A stretch of 64,000 bases of DNA from DATKSG01 sp035531775 (GCA_035531775.1 DATKSG010000093.1:1-64000); one strand, 5' to 3'; positions 13,879 through 23,386 are shown, counted from the first letter of the stretch. Notes: generated from the sequence alone by a model not told the origin. Translations and numbers: made by a program.

Positions 13879-15237
13879 TCATCCCCTGCCCTGCGGATCG
13901 GGACACGCCGGGCCCAGGCTCGACGCCAGGGCCCGGCGCAAGATCTTGCCCGTCGCCGTGCGGGGGAGCTCGCTCACCAGGACGTAGGACTTGGGGCGTT
14001 TGTAAGGTGCGAGGCGGGCCTCGGCGTGACGGCGAAGGTCCTCTTCGCGGGCTTCTCCCACCACCGCCGCGCACACTCGCTGGCCCCAGGCGTCGTCGTC
14101 GACCCCGAACACCGCTACCTCCTCCACGCCCGGTGCCTCCGACAGCACCGCCTCCACCTCGGCCGGGTACACATTGACCCCGCCGCTGATCACCAGATCG
14201 TCACGCCGGCCGTCGATGAACAGATACCCGTCGGCGTCCACCCGGCCGAGGTCGCCCACGGTGAAAGCGTCGCCACGCCAGGCCCGGGCTGTCGATCCCG
14301 GGTCAAGCCAATAGTCGAATCGGGCGAAGGGCGGTGCATCACACCAGATCACCCCCTGCCCGTCGACCTCGAGTCGGCGCCCGGGTCGGGCCCGGCCCAC
14401 GGTGCCGGGCCGCTCGGCCCACTCGTCGGGCCCGCACACCGTGAACTGCCCTTCGGTGGCTCCGTAGAACTCCCACAGCACGCCAGGGCGCACCCGGGCC
14501 ATGGCCTGGCGCTTCAAGGCGGCGGGACAGGGCGACCCGGCGTGGACGAGGAGCCGTAGCGAGTCGAGGACCGGCGGCGAAGCGGCGCTGCGCAGGAGCC
14601 GCCCCAAGACCGTGGGGGCCATGAAGGTGGTGGTGGGTCGCATGTGCACCAACGCCGATGCCGTCGCGTCGGCGTCGAAGTGGTCGAGCACGAGGACCCG
14701 TCCACCTCGCAGCAGCGCAGCGGCAGCCAGGCGGACCGATACCGAGTGGTACATCGGCGTGCACATCAAGTGGGTGTCACCGGGGCCGAATCCCCATAGG
14801 TCGGCCTCGTCGTCGAACAGCGCTCGGGCCCCGTCCTCGTCGAGCACCCCCGACCACACCCCTTTGGGGCGGCCCGTGGTGCCCGAGGTGTAGTGCATGG
14901 GCCGAGCCAGGGGGAACGGGGCCAGGTCCGCCGGCGGTCCGTCGGCCAAGGCGGCCAGCGCGCCGTGGTCGAGCACCGTCAGCGCCGGTTGGGCGTCCTC
15001 GAGCAACGTGTCGCGCTCAGCGCGGAGCAGGGTGGTGTTGAGCAGCACCGGCACGATGCCGCGCCGCAGGGCCCCCAGCACTCCGCAGAGCAGAGCCGCC
15101 GACGAGCCCACGCAAAACGCCACCCGGTCGCCGGGCCCCAGCCCGGCGCGCTCGAGGGCGCCGGCCACCCGGCGCTGAGCCTCTTCGGCCGGGCCCGGCT
15201 CGAGCACTTCGAGCGGCGGCGGGCCGCCACCGCTCAC
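13879..15237 (-). CDS. AMP-binding acyl-CoA synthetase / ligase
   Basis: 452 aa, ANL superfamily, shorter than the usual 500-550 aa. P-loop MHYTSGTTGRPKGVW (about 114-128), FYGATEGQFTV, the hinge region GDLGRVDADGYLFIDGRRDD, GGVNVYPAEVEAVL, and the C-terminal catalytic lysine in LPRTATGKILRR. It activates a carboxylic acid as acyl-AMP and transfers it to CoA. The GTG start at 15237 overlaps the MFS stop as GTGA. The short N-terminal region may reflect a small substrate; the substrate is not known. Confidence 0.88.
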   Translation of the reverse strand: MSGGGPPPLEVLEPGPAEEAQRRVAGALERAGLGPGDRVAFCVGSSAALLCGVLGALRRGIVPVLLNTTLLRAERDTLLEDAQPALTVLDHGALAALADGPPADLAPFPLARPMHYTSGTTGRPKGVWSGVLDEDGARALFDDEADLWGFGPGDTHLMCTPMYHSVSVRLAAAALLRGGRVLVLDHFDADATASALVHMRPTTTFMAPTVLGRLLRSAASPPVLDSLRLLVHAGSPCPAALKRQAMARVRPGVLWEFYGATEGQFTVCGPDEWAERPGTVGRARPGRRLEVDGQGVIWCDAPPFARFDYWLDPGSTARAWRGDAFTVGDLGRVDADGYLFIDGRRDDLVISGGVNVYPAEVEAVLSEAPGVEEVAVFGVDDDAWGQRVCAAVVGEAREEDLRRHAEARLAPYKRPKSYVLVSELPRTATGKILRRALASSLGPACPDPQGRG

Positions 15238-16517
15238 GGGGCCACCGGGGCCGCCGGATCGGCCATGACGTCGGTGACAGCTGTTGGACAGGGCGCCGAG
15301 GGGTCCTCGAGGGACCGGACCGTGGCCGGGCGCAGCCCCATGATGCAAGCCATGACGGCCACCAGCACCAACCCCGACGCCACCGTGACCGACCGGATGC
15401 CGAAAGTGCGGGCCAGGGCCCCTTCACACACGGCGCCGACCGGGTAGATGGTGCCGAGGGCCATCATGTAGAAGCCGAGCACGCGACCGCGCGCCGCTGT
15501 CGGTGCCCGCAATTGGACCACGGTGTTTAGCCCCGAGAGCACGCCGATGTAGCAGGCTCCCACCACCACGATGGCCGCCGTGGCCGCCACCACCCCGGGG
15601 GCAAGGCCGTAGACGGCCAACGCCACCGGGAAAGCCAGCAGGGCCCCCACGAGCAAGCGAGGACGGCCCCAGCGCCGGGCCAGCCCGGCCAGTGACAGAG
15701 CGCCGATCACCGCCCCCACCCCCTGGCCGGTGACGAGCGCAGCGGTGGTGGCCGACCCACCATGGAAGCCTTCTATAGCCAGCGCCGGCACCAGGGCGAT
15801 GAAGGGCGAGCCGATGAGGGCCACCACGGCGATGAGCCCTATGGCGCTGCGGCAACCGGGCTCGGCCAGCGCCACCCGGGCCCCATCGGCCATGCGGGCC
15901 ACCATGCCCGGGCCGCCGGCGGCGGGCCGATCGTGCGGTGGCAGCCGGAGAAACGTGAGCGCTACCACCACAGCACCGAAAGACGCCGAGTTCACAGCGA
16001 AAGCCCAGGCCGCCGACCCGGCCAGCAGGATCACCCCGGCCAGGGCCGGCCCGATGACCCGCCCCAGGTTGAACTGGGCCGACGACAGCGACACCGCTGC
16101 CAGTAGGTCGCGTCTTGGCACGAGGTCGGGCAGCATGGCCTGGTAGGCGGGGAAGCCCACCGCCGAGCACACCCCCCCGGCAAAAGCCACCGCCACCATC
16201 AGCACCGGCCGGGCGTGCCCGGCAGCCAGCACGGCCAGCCCGGCGGCACAGGCCGACTCGCCAATGGTGGTGAGGATCAGCCAACGTCGCCGGTCGAGCC
16301 GGTCGGCCAGGGCGCCGCCCACAGGCGCCAACAGGCCCATCGGGACGAAAGCCGCCGCCGCCACCAGGCCCGTCCACAGTGGGTCGTGGGTGCGGGTCGT
16401 CACCACCACTCCGAGGGCCACCGTCTGCACCCAAGAGCCGGCGTTCGACACCAGGGCGGCCGACCACATCAGCGCGAAGTTGCGCGAGCGCAGCGGCTGC
16501 AAGGAGGCGGGCGCCAC
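15234..16517 (-). CDS. MFS transporter (MFS_3/EntS-like exporter)
   Basis: 427 aa with about 12 hydrophobic segments. Residues near the start (LRSRNFALMWSAALVSNAGS) and the loop GGALADRLDRRRWLI match the MFS_3 group that includes the enterobactin exporter EntS and macrolide exporters. GTG start at 16517 with TAGCGT at 16529-16524 and a 6-base spacer, so likely leaderless. First gene of an operon with the acyl-CoA synthetase and aldehyde dehydrogenase. The substrate is unknown. Confidence 0.88.
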   Translation of the reverse strand: MAPASLQPLRSRNFALMWSAALVSNAGSWVQTVALGVVVTTRTHDPLWTGLVAAAAFVPMGLLAPVGGALADRLDRRRWLILTTIGESACAAGLAVLAAGHARPVLMVAVAFAGGVCSAVGFPAYQAMLPDLVPRRDLLAAVSLSSAQFNLGRVIGPALAGVILLAGSAAWAFAVNSASFGAVVVALTFLRLPPHDRPAAGGPGMVARMADGARVALAEPGCRSAIGLIAVVALIGSPFIALVPALAIEGFHGGSATTAALVTGQGVGAVIGALSLAGLARRWGRPRLLVGALLAFPVALAVYGLAPGVVAATAAIVVVGACYIGVLSGLNTVVQLRAPTAARGRVLGFYMMALGTIYPVGAVCEGALARTFGIRSVTVASGLVLVAVMACIMGLRPATVRSLEDPSAPCPTAVTDVMADPAAPVAP

Positions 16518-16523
16518 GGCCCG

Positions 16524-16529
16524 ACGCTA
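16524..16529 (-). promoter_or_regulatory. Leaderless-type -10 box of the MFS operon
   Basis: TAGCGT on the minus strand, followed by six bases and then the GTG start at 16517. It matches the TANNNT-N6-start pattern seen at many genes in this window. Confidence 0.5.
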
Positions 16530-16609
16530 ATGGGAATCCACCGTCCGGCCGGGTCGGCGCGACACTCCGGCCGGCTCGGGGCCGGCGGCGGCCGCGCGAC
16601 ACTCTGGCC

Positions 16610-17395
16610 ATGGCTTCCAAGCACCGGCCCGACGACCAGGTCACGCGGGCTCGGGACCTGGTGGCCGGCTCGGTGAGGACCGTGGTTCTAACCGGGGCCG
16701 GGATCTCCACCGAGTCGGGAATCCCTGACTTCCGTGGCCCCGACGGCCTGTGGACCAAGGACCCCGAGGCCGAGAAGCTCGCCACGTTGGCCGATTATCT
16801 GGCCGATCCTTCGGTGCGCATCCGGGCGTGGCGCCAGCGCCTGGATTCACCGACCTGGTCGGCCCGGCCCAACGCCGGCCACCGGGCCTTGGTTGACCTG
16901 GAGCGCCGCGGCACCCTCGACACCCTGGTGACCCAGAACGTGGACGGCCTCCACATAGCCGCCGGCCACGACCCGGCCCTGGTGATCGAGATCCACGGCA
17001 CCATGCGCGACACCATCTGCCTGCGATGCGGGGACCGCCGGCCCATGGGTGAGACCCTCCGGCGCGTCCGGGCCGGGGAGCAGGACCCCGAGTGCCGGAC
17101 GGCGGCGGCGGATGGCCCCTGCGGAGGCACCCTCAAGTCGGCCACCATCAGCTTCGGCCAGAGCCTGGTGGCCGAGGACCTGGCCCGGGCCGAGTCCGCC
17201 GCCCGCCACTGTGACCTGCTGCTCGCCGTGGGATCGAGCCTGTCGGTCTACCCGGCCGCCGGCCTGGTGCCCCTGGCCGCCCACCACGGCGCGCCCATCG
17301 TGATCGTGAACGGGGAGGCCACCGACTACGACGATATGGCCGAGGCGGTGGTGCGCCAGCCCATCGGCGAAGCGCTCCAGCGCATCGTGGGCTGA
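16610..17395 (+). CDS. Sirtuin-family NAD-dependent protein deacylase
   Basis: 261 aa. NAD-binding GAGISTESGIPDFRG (about 29-43), TQNVDGLH (about 108-115), catalytic His in EIHGTM, zinc cysteines in CLRCG plus a later pair around ECRTAAADGPCGG, and GSSLSVYPAAGLVPLA. Removes acyl groups from protein lysines using NAD. The ATG at 16610 is preceded by GACACT and 6 bases with no ribosome site; longer in-frame sequence upstream overlaps the MFS promoter and is not convincing. Could regulate acyl-CoA synthetases such as the neighbouring one, but this is only context. Confidence 0.92.
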   Translation: MASKHRPDDQVTRARDLVAGSVRTVVLTGAGISTESGIPDFRGPDGLWTKDPEAEKLATLADYLADPSVRIRAWRQRLDSPTWSARPNAGHRALVDLERRGTLDTLVTQNVDGLHIAAGHDPALVIEIHGTMRDTICLRCGDRRPMGETLRRVRAGEQDPECRTAAADGPCGGTLKSATISFGQSLVAEDLARAESAARHCDLLLAVGSSLSVYPAAGLVPLAAHHGAPIVIVNGEATDYDDMAEAVVRQPIGEALQRIVG

Positions 17396-17400
17396 CCAAC

Positions 17401-17517
17401 TCACTCCGAGCGCTGTCGGCGCCTCCTGGGCTTCAGGGCGAACCACCAGATGCTGGCCGCCGTGCCGGCCAGGCCGATGGCGGCCGCCAGCCTCTTCAGT
17501 CCCCGGTGTCCGCTCAC
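17401..17517 (-). CDS. Small single-span membrane protein (hypothetical)
   Basis: 38 codons from GTG 17517 to TGA at 17401, filling the gap between the sirtuin and the lyase gene. The peptide has a basic start, a hydrophobic helix (about 11-27, AAIGLAGTAASIWWFAL) and a very basic tail (KPRRRRQRSE), the shape of a one-helix membrane protein. It starts 31 bases after the upstream lyase stop, so it may be the last gene of that operon. No strong ribosome site is seen. It may be a chance frame. Confidence 0.35.
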   Translation of the reverse strand: MSGHRGLKRLAAAIGLAGTAASIWWFALKPRRRRQRSE

Positions 17518-17548
17518 GGCGCAGACAGTAGCCCCACCACGGGGCCGC

Positions 17549-18958
17549 TCAGGCCTTGAACTGCAAGTCGCCGTAGCGGGCCAGCAACTCCTCCACCGTG
17601 CCCCGGGTCTTCACCGTCCCGGTCATGCCGTAGATGGGAGCCATCACCCCGTGCGCGCCGGGCAGGGATCTCACTGCTTGGACGGAGGCTCCGAGATCGG
17701 CCACGAACCGGTCGGCCACCCCCGGCTGAGCATGGCGCAACGTCACGCAGATGTGAGCGGCCGGCGGGCTCTGCAGTCCGTTCAGGCTCCATCCCTTGCC
17801 GCTCATCTGGTCCATGACGGCATACACGTCGACCTGGTCGGAGGCGAAGGCGATGACCCACAAGGGGTCCCCCAGCACGAAGATCTCGGGGATGGCCTCG
17901 ATGCCGCGCCGGATGGTGGCGGCCGTGTCGAGGACGGCCTTGGTGGCCACCATGTAACCCTCCTCCCCGAAGGCGAGCATGGCGGCCCACGCCTCGGCCG
18001 TCAGGGCCCCGGGTCGGCTGCCGGCGAAGGTCGGCGAGTAGTAGAGGCCTCCCATCCAGGTGGCCGTGCGGTAGTACTGGTACCGGCGCAGCTCGTTGGT
18101 CCGGTAAAGGACCACCGACGTCCCTTTGGCGGCATACCCGAACTTGTGGGTGTCGGCCGACATCGACGTGACGCCGGGCAGCCGGAAGTCGAAGGGGGGC
18201 ACGGGATAGCCCATGCGCTCGGCCCACGGCAGGACGAAGCCCCCGAGGCAACAGTCGACGTGACAGCCCACCCCCCGGCGCAGCGCCAGGTCGGCCAGCT
18301 CTTCGACGGGATCGATGATCCCGTGGGGGAACCCCGGCGCAGAGGCCACCACGGCCACGGTCTTGTCGGTGATCAGGCGGGCGGCGGCGGCCACGTCGGC
18401 CTTCCAGTCCGGCCCCAGTGGCACGGGGACCAGGCGAATGCCGAAGTAGTGGGCCGCCTTGTCGAAGGCGGCATGGGCGCTCACGGGGACCACGATCTCG
18501 GGGTCGGTGATGCCGCGCTCGGCCCGGGCCCGGTCGCGATACGTCCGCATGGCCAGGAGGATGCTCTCGGTGCCTCCGGAGGACACCGTGCCGCAGACTC
18601 CTTGGTCCCCGGACTCGCCACCGCCGAGCATGGAGGCGGTCATGGCCACAATCTCGGCTTCGTACTTCACGGCGCTCGGCCACAGCTCGGGGTGCAGAGG
18701 ATTGGCCTGCGACGTCACGGCGTAGACGTCGTTCAAGAAGTCGATGTGCTCGGCCCCCCCGTGGTAGACGGCCCCCGAGGCGAAGCCGGACTTCCACTTG
18801 TCCTGCTCCCCGGCGGCCAGGGCGCGCATCTCGGCCAGGATCTCGTCGCGGTCGCGCCCGGTGGCGGGGAGCCGGGTGTAGGTGTGGTGGGTCTCGCGGT
18901 AGGGCCGTAGCTCTGCCTCGAGGGCCTCGACCACGAAGTCCAGGTCCGACGACTTCAT
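17549..18958 (-). CDS. Sphingosine-1-phosphate lyase-like PLP-dependent enzyme
   Basis: 469 aa, group II PLP decarboxylase fold. Family features are GTVSSGGTESILLAMRTYRD, the SAHAAFDKAA stretch, HVDCCLGGFVLPWAER and the PLP lysine in SMSADTHKFGYAAKG. These match the Dpl1/SPL subgroup, which splits phosphorylated amino-alcohols into an aldehyde and phosphoethanolamine-like product, better than glutamate decarboxylase. It is soluble, without the membrane helix of eukaryotic SPL. ATG at 18958 overlaps the kinase stop as ATGA, so kinase and lyase are co-translated. Sphingolipid metabolism is not otherwise evident; the true substrate is unknown. Confidence 0.82.
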   Translation of the reverse strand: MKSSDLDFVVEALEAELRPYRETHHTYTRLPATGRDRDEILAEMRALAAGEQDKWKSGFASGAVYHGGAEHIDFLNDVYAVTSQANPLHPELWPSAVKYEAEIVAMTASMLGGGESGDQGVCGTVSSGGTESILLAMRTYRDRARAERGITDPEIVVPVSAHAAFDKAAHYFGIRLVPVPLGPDWKADVAAAARLITDKTVAVVASAPGFPHGIIDPVEELADLALRRGVGCHVDCCLGGFVLPWAERMGYPVPPFDFRLPGVTSMSADTHKFGYAAKGTSVVLYRTNELRRYQYYRTATWMGGLYYSPTFAGSRPGALTAEAWAAMLAFGEEGYMVATKAVLDTAATIRRGIEAIPEIFVLGDPLWVIAFASDQVDVYAVMDQMSGKGWSLNGLQSPPAAHICVTLRHAQPGVADRFVADLGASVQAVRSLPGAHGVMAPIYGMTGTVKTRGTVEELLARYGDLQFKA

Positions 18959-20589
18959 GTCTTCGACGCTCCTTGTGTGTTGGCTCCTCGGGTGGCCGAC
19001 CTCGTGGCGTTGAGGCGCTTGTGGATGCCCTTGGTGCGCTTGTACAGGTTCACGAATTCGCCGTAGAGCTCGTCGTACACCGGGCGCAGCGCCGGATCGG
19101 GTTCGAAGGTTCGTCGAACGTCGACCATGGCCGGGATGTCCTCGACCTGAACAACACCCAGTGCCAACCACGTCAGTATGCCCGCTCCCCGCACGTTGGC
19201 CAGCACCGGGTCGGCCACCTGCCGGATGGGCCGACCGGTCACATCGGCGTGGATCTGGGCCCAGACGTCGGACTTCGCCCCTCCCCCGATAAAGGCCAGG
19301 GACGGGAATGGCCGGCCGATGAAGTGCTCCACCGCCCCGAGCAGCCAGCGGCTGTTGTAGGCCACTCCCTCGTAGACGGCGCGCACCAGGTCGCCCCGGG
19401 TGGTCGCCAGCGACAGGTTGTGGAATCCGCCCCGGATGGTGTGGTCGTCCACCGGCGACCGCTCGCCGTTGAGCCAAGGCGTGAACAACGTCCGGTGCGC
19501 CCCCGGCGTGGACGCCGCTGCCACCTCGTCCATGCGGGCGTAGATGTCGTCCGCCGGAGCAGTCGAGCCCAGCGCGTCGTTCCCCGACAGCACGGTCTCG
19601 GCCAGGAACGTCAGGCAGGCGCCGGCCGTCTCGTGCTCGTCAGCCACCATGTACCGGCCGGGCAGCGCCGAGGGGAGCGAGGCCACGTTGCGCACGGGGT
19701 CGGTCTTCTTATACGGGACATGGCACGAGATCCACGACGAGGTCCCGATGTAGAGATGTCCCTCGAAGTCGGCCACCGCACCCGAGCCCACCGCAGCCGA
19801 GTGCACGTCGCCGGTGCCGGTGGCCACCGGCAGGCCGGCCGCCAGTCCGAGGTCCCCGGCGGCCGCTACCGATAGATGGCCGATGATGGTGGCCGACGGA
19901 GCCAGATCCGGGAGCTTCTCCCGGTCGAGCCCGGCCATGCGCATCAAGGTGGGGTCGTATTCGACTGCGTCAACACGTCGGTTGTCGGTGACCCAGTGGG
20001 CGGCAATGGAGTCGAACGAGGCGACGAAGCGCCCGGTCAGCTTGTGATTGAGCCAGTCGACCGGTTCCAGGAACTTGTGCGTCCCTGCGTACAGCGACGG
20101 CTCGTTGTCGCGCATCCACAGGATGTGGGCCGTGGGATCCTTGCCGGAGTGTCCCGGTGCCCCGCCGGTCAAGCGCACCCAGCGCCAGAGCTTGCGTACG
20201 TCGTAGCCCAGGACCTTGACCGGCCCGGCCATCTGGCGGCGCATAGCGGTGGCGCCGCGCGAGTCCATCCAGATGAGAGCGGGCCGCACGGGCGTGCCGT
20301 CGGCGGCCGAGGCCACCGTGCCCGACCACTGCGACGTGCAACCGATCCCCACGACCTGCTCGGCGGTGGCGGCACCCGACCCGAGCACCTGGCGCGTGGC
20401 CACCACGATGGCCTCCCACCACGACAGCGGGTCCTGCTCGGCTCCCCCACCGGGCAGCAGGCGTAGGACAGTGTCAGCCTTGGCGTGCGCTGCGATCTGG
20501 CCGCGCTGGTTGACCAGGGCCACTTTCGGGCCTCCGGTGCCGAGATCGACGGCGAGCACATATCCTTCGCCTTCGAGCCCCTCCGCCAC
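18955..20589 (-). CDS. FGGY-family carbohydrate kinase (xylulokinase-like)
   Basis: 544 aa. Two actin-like ATPase domains: the phosphate-1 loop VLAVDLGTGGPKVALV (about 11-26), GCTSQWSGTVA, the substrate-loop ALIWMDSRG, ATGTGDVHSAAVGSGA and the adenosine motif FIGGGAKSDVWAQIHADVTG. Phosphorylates a sugar or polyol with ATP. GTG start at 20589, 10 bases after the GNAT stop; it ends in an ATGA overlap with the SPL-like lyase. The tight pairing suggests the kinase product is the lyase substrate. Confidence 0.9.
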   Translation of the reverse strand: MAEGLEGEGYVLAVDLGTGGPKVALVNQRGQIAAHAKADTVLRLLPGGGAEQDPLSWWEAIVVATRQVLGSGAATAEQVVGIGCTSQWSGTVASAADGTPVRPALIWMDSRGATAMRRQMAGPVKVLGYDVRKLWRWVRLTGGAPGHSGKDPTAHILWMRDNEPSLYAGTHKFLEPVDWLNHKLTGRFVASFDSIAAHWVTDNRRVDAVEYDPTLMRMAGLDREKLPDLAPSATIIGHLSVAAAGDLGLAAGLPVATGTGDVHSAAVGSGAVADFEGHLYIGTSSWISCHVPYKKTDPVRNVASLPSALPGRYMVADEHETAGACLTFLAETVLSGNDALGSTAPADDIYARMDEVAAASTPGAHRTLFTPWLNGERSPVDDHTIRGGFHNLSLATTRGDLVRAVYEGVAYNSRWLLGAVEHFIGRPFPSLAFIGGGAKSDVWAQIHADVTGRPIRQVADPVLANVRGAGILTWLALGVVQVEDIPAMVDVRRTFEPDPALRPVYDELYGEFVNLYKRTKGIHKRLNATRSATRGANTQGASKT

Positions 20590-20599
20590 GTCGGAGAGC

Positions 20600-21133
20600 C
20601 TAAACCGGCCGCTTGGCGCCGAGCCCCGCCTCGGCGCCCTTCACGAAGTGGTACTCGAGGCTGTCCGACAGGTCCTCCAGGGCGCGCCATCCCGGGAGAC
20701 GCCGGTAGCCGAGACCCTCGTATAGGCGGTGCGCGTCGAGAAAGCGCGTGTCGGTCCACAGCTCCACGCCCTGGAGCCCACGATGGACCGCTTCGGCCTC
20801 GACCAACCCGACCAGGGTTGTGGCCAGGCCTTTGCGCCGCTCGGACGCAGCGACGTACAACAGCTGCAACTCGAGGATGCCGGCGCCGGCGGCCGGACGA
20901 CAGGCCACCGATCCCACCACCGTCCCTTGGCGCTCAGCCACCCACACCCCGCCCTGAGCCTCGGCGTAATGACTGGCCACGCGCAGCAGGTGTGGCGATT
21001 CCTTGTCGGTGTCGAGCACACATCCCTCGTACTCCGAGAAGCAGGCGCGCACCAGGTAGATCACCGATGCCGCATCGGCGTCGGTTGCTGGGCGCACCCC
21101 GGCATGGACAGTAGGTGCCCCGCCGCCTGGCAT
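20600..21133 (-). CDS. GNAT-family N-acetyltransferase
   Basis: 177 aa, one GNAT domain. The acetyl-CoA site is seen as LLYVAASERRKGLATTLVGL, followed by the beta-bulge region VELWTDTRFLDAHRLYEGLGY. ATG at 21133, 2 bases after the stop of the debranching-enzyme gene and 10 bases before the kinase start, so it belongs to the same operon. The target amine is unknown; an amino-sugar or amino-alcohol handled by the neighbours is a reasonable guess only. Confidence 0.85.
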   Translation of the reverse strand: MPGGGAPTVHAGVRPATDADAASVIYLVRACFSEYEGCVLDTDKESPHLLRVASHYAEAQGGVWVAERQGTVVGSVACRPAAGAGILELQLLYVAASERRKGLATTLVGLVEAEAVHRGLQGVELWTDTRFLDAHRLYEGLGYRRLPGWRALEDLSDSLEYHFVKGAEAGLGAKRPV

Positions 21134-21135
21134 GG

Positions 21136-23280
21136 TCAGGCGGCGGTGGCCGGATGTCGAGGTTCGGAGACCAGTTCGACCTCGGGCGGCAGGCCGGTGA
21201 CCGACACGTCGTCGCCGTCCACCTCGACGGTCACCCTGGCCCCGCCCAGGGGGATTCCCTCCACCTTGAGCCGCTGCATGCCGGGCAACAGCACCGGCGC
21301 CAGCCAGGTCTTTCCGTAAGGCACCCACGGGTCCAGGCGCAACATGGTGCGCAGGCACAGCAGAGGCGAAGCGGCCGACCACGCCTGGGGCGAGCAGGAC
21401 GTGGGGTAGGCGACCGGCGAGGGGAAGTCCTCCGGCCCAAGGCCGCTGAAAAGCTCCGGCAACCGGCCGCCGAGCTGCGTCGCAGCGGCGAGGAGAGCGG
21501 TGATGAGGCGTTGGGTGTGGTCCATGAACCCGTAACGAGCCAGTCCGGCCGCCACGATGGCCGTATCGTGCGGCCACACCGAACCGCAGTGATAGCTGAT
21601 CGGGTTGTACCCGCCCATGTCGGTGCCCAGCGTGCGCACTCCCCAGCCGCTGAACATCTGCTTCGACAGGAGCCGGTCGGCCACGATGGCGGCCTTCTCT
21701 TCGTCCACGATGCCGGTCCACAGGCAGTGGCCCATGTTCGAAGTGAGCGAGTCGATCCGGTGCTTGTCGGCATCGAGGCCCACGGCGAACCAGCCCTTCT
21801 CCTCGCACCAGAAGTCGCGGTTGAAATCAGCCTTCAGGCCGGCGGCCTTGGCCCTGTATCGGTCGTAGGTTCCCTCGTCGCCTTGCTCCCGGGCGAAGTG
21901 GGCCCGAGCCAGGTAGGCGCCGTAGACATAGGCCTGCACCTCGGCCAGGGCGATCGGCGCCTCGGCCACCCGGCCGTCGGCGTAACGGATGCCGTCCCAG
22001 GAGTCCTTCCACCCCTGGTTGGCCAGTCCACGGTCGGTGGCGCGGTGGTACTCCACGTACCCGTCACCGTCGGCATCGCCGAAGCGCTCGATCCATTCGA
22101 GGGCTCGCTCGGCGTTGGGCAACAGCTCCTCTACGGCCTCGCGGGCCAAGCCCCATCGGCGGAGCTCGCCGAGCAGCATGACGAACAGAGGCGTGGCATC
22201 GGCCGTGCCGTAGTAGATCGAACCACCACCGAGCGACAGCGAAGGCGCCTCGCCGAAACGCATCTCGTGGAGGATGCGACCGGGCTGCTCCTCGCTGCGG
22301 GGATCGATGTCCTTGCCCTGGAAGCGCGCCAGCGTCTGCAGCACACCGAGGGCCAGATCGGGGTCCACGATCAGGGCCATCCACGAGGTGATGAGCGAGT
22401 CGCGCCCGAAGACGGTCATGAACCACGGCGCGCCGGCCGCCAGCACGACCCGCTCGGGGAAGTCCGGATCGAAGATCCGCAGGGCCCCCAGGTCTTCGGC
22501 GCTCCGGGCCAGCACCGCTCCGAGAGCCTCGTCGTCGGTCTCGACATGGGGCACCTGGCGACGCCACTTGGCCAGGCGCTCCGAGGGTGCGGCCCGCTCG
22601 ACCGGCTGCCCGCACCGGTACCGGGGATCGATGACCTTCCCCTCGATGACCGGGTAGACCTCTATGCACCCCTTCCACTCGCCGCGCGCCGGGACTATGG
22701 CCTCGAACGTGGCTATGTCACGGCCGACCTGCGAGGGCGTGGGCGAGAAGTGCAGCACCGTCCCGCGGCTGACCGTCCCCCTGCGGTAAGAGATCTCCAG
22801 GCTGTCGGCGCGGACCTCGCGCGACACCTCGCCTTCGGCTTCGCCGCCGCGGCCCTCCTTCACGGCGAAGAGGTCGGCGAAGTCGCAGTCCACGAAGATC
22901 TCGACCGAGCAGAAAGTGGCCTCGTCGCCGAAGTTCCGGATGGTGATGTCCTCGCGCATCCCCTGGCCTACGTAGCGCGCCCGGAACACCATGAGGGTCG
23001 AGTCGGCCCGACCCGGTCGTGGTTGGCAGCGCGACACGAAAGTGGCCGAGAACGGCTCCTCGCCCACCGCCGCCAGGGGTTCAGGCCGCACCCCGTTCAC
23101 CAGCATCTCGAGGCGGGACAAGATGCGCGTGTCGCGTACGAATAGGCCCTGGGCCGTATTCGGCACCATGTCACCCACCCCGCCGCTGATGGCGAAGGTC
23201 GACTCGTCGACCAGGGTCACAGACCCTCCGCCCTGGCCCAGGCTGGTCACCTTTCCTGAGTAGGTCCACGGATCGCTCAT
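21136..23280 (-). CDS. Glycogen debranching / amylo-alpha-1,6-glucosidase family protein
   Basis: 714 aa. The N-terminal GDE_N_bis-type domain (about 20-230, with VPNTAQGLFVRDTRILSR) is followed by a GH-type alpha-barrel with VLAAGAPWFMTVFGRDSLIT, GYVEYHRATDRGLANQGWKDSWD and PISYHCGSVWPHDTAIVAAGL, as in bacterial amylo-1,6-glucosidase-like proteins. Length is typical of this soluble group. ATG at 23280 with TAGCGT 8 bases upstream and no ribosome site. First gene of a four-gene leftward operon. The glycan or glycoside acted on is not evident. Confidence 0.9.
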   Translation of the reverse strand: MSDPWTYSGKVTSLGQGGGSVTLVDESTFAISGGVGDMVPNTAQGLFVRDTRILSRLEMLVNGVRPEPLAAVGEEPFSATFVSRCQPRPGRADSTLMVFRARYVGQGMREDITIRNFGDEATFCSVEIFVDCDFADLFAVKEGRGGEAEGEVSREVRADSLEISYRRGTVSRGTVLHFSPTPSQVGRDIATFEAIVPARGEWKGCIEVYPVIEGKVIDPRYRCGQPVERAAPSERLAKWRRQVPHVETDDEALGAVLARSAEDLGALRIFDPDFPERVVLAAGAPWFMTVFGRDSLITSWMALIVDPDLALGVLQTLARFQGKDIDPRSEEQPGRILHEMRFGEAPSLSLGGGSIYYGTADATPLFVMLLGELRRWGLAREAVEELLPNAERALEWIERFGDADGDGYVEYHRATDRGLANQGWKDSWDGIRYADGRVAEAPIALAEVQAYVYGAYLARAHFAREQGDEGTYDRYRAKAAGLKADFNRDFWCEEKGWFAVGLDADKHRIDSLTSNMGHCLWTGIVDEEKAAIVADRLLSKQMFSGWGVRTLGTDMGGYNPISYHCGSVWPHDTAIVAAGLARYGFMDHTQRLITALLAAATQLGGRLPELFSGLGPEDFPSPVAYPTSCSPQAWSAASPLLCLRTMLRLDPWVPYGKTWLAPVLLPGMQRLKVEGIPLGGARVTVEVDGDDVSVTGLPPEVELVSEPRHPATAA

Positions 23281-23386
23281 TCGCTGCGACGCTACCGGAC
23301 CCTGTTCAGGGTCCTGTCGGCCCCTGGCCCAGACGGGCCGCCTCCGGATTGCCACTACCGCCGTAGTGCAAATCCGCTCCGGGCGA

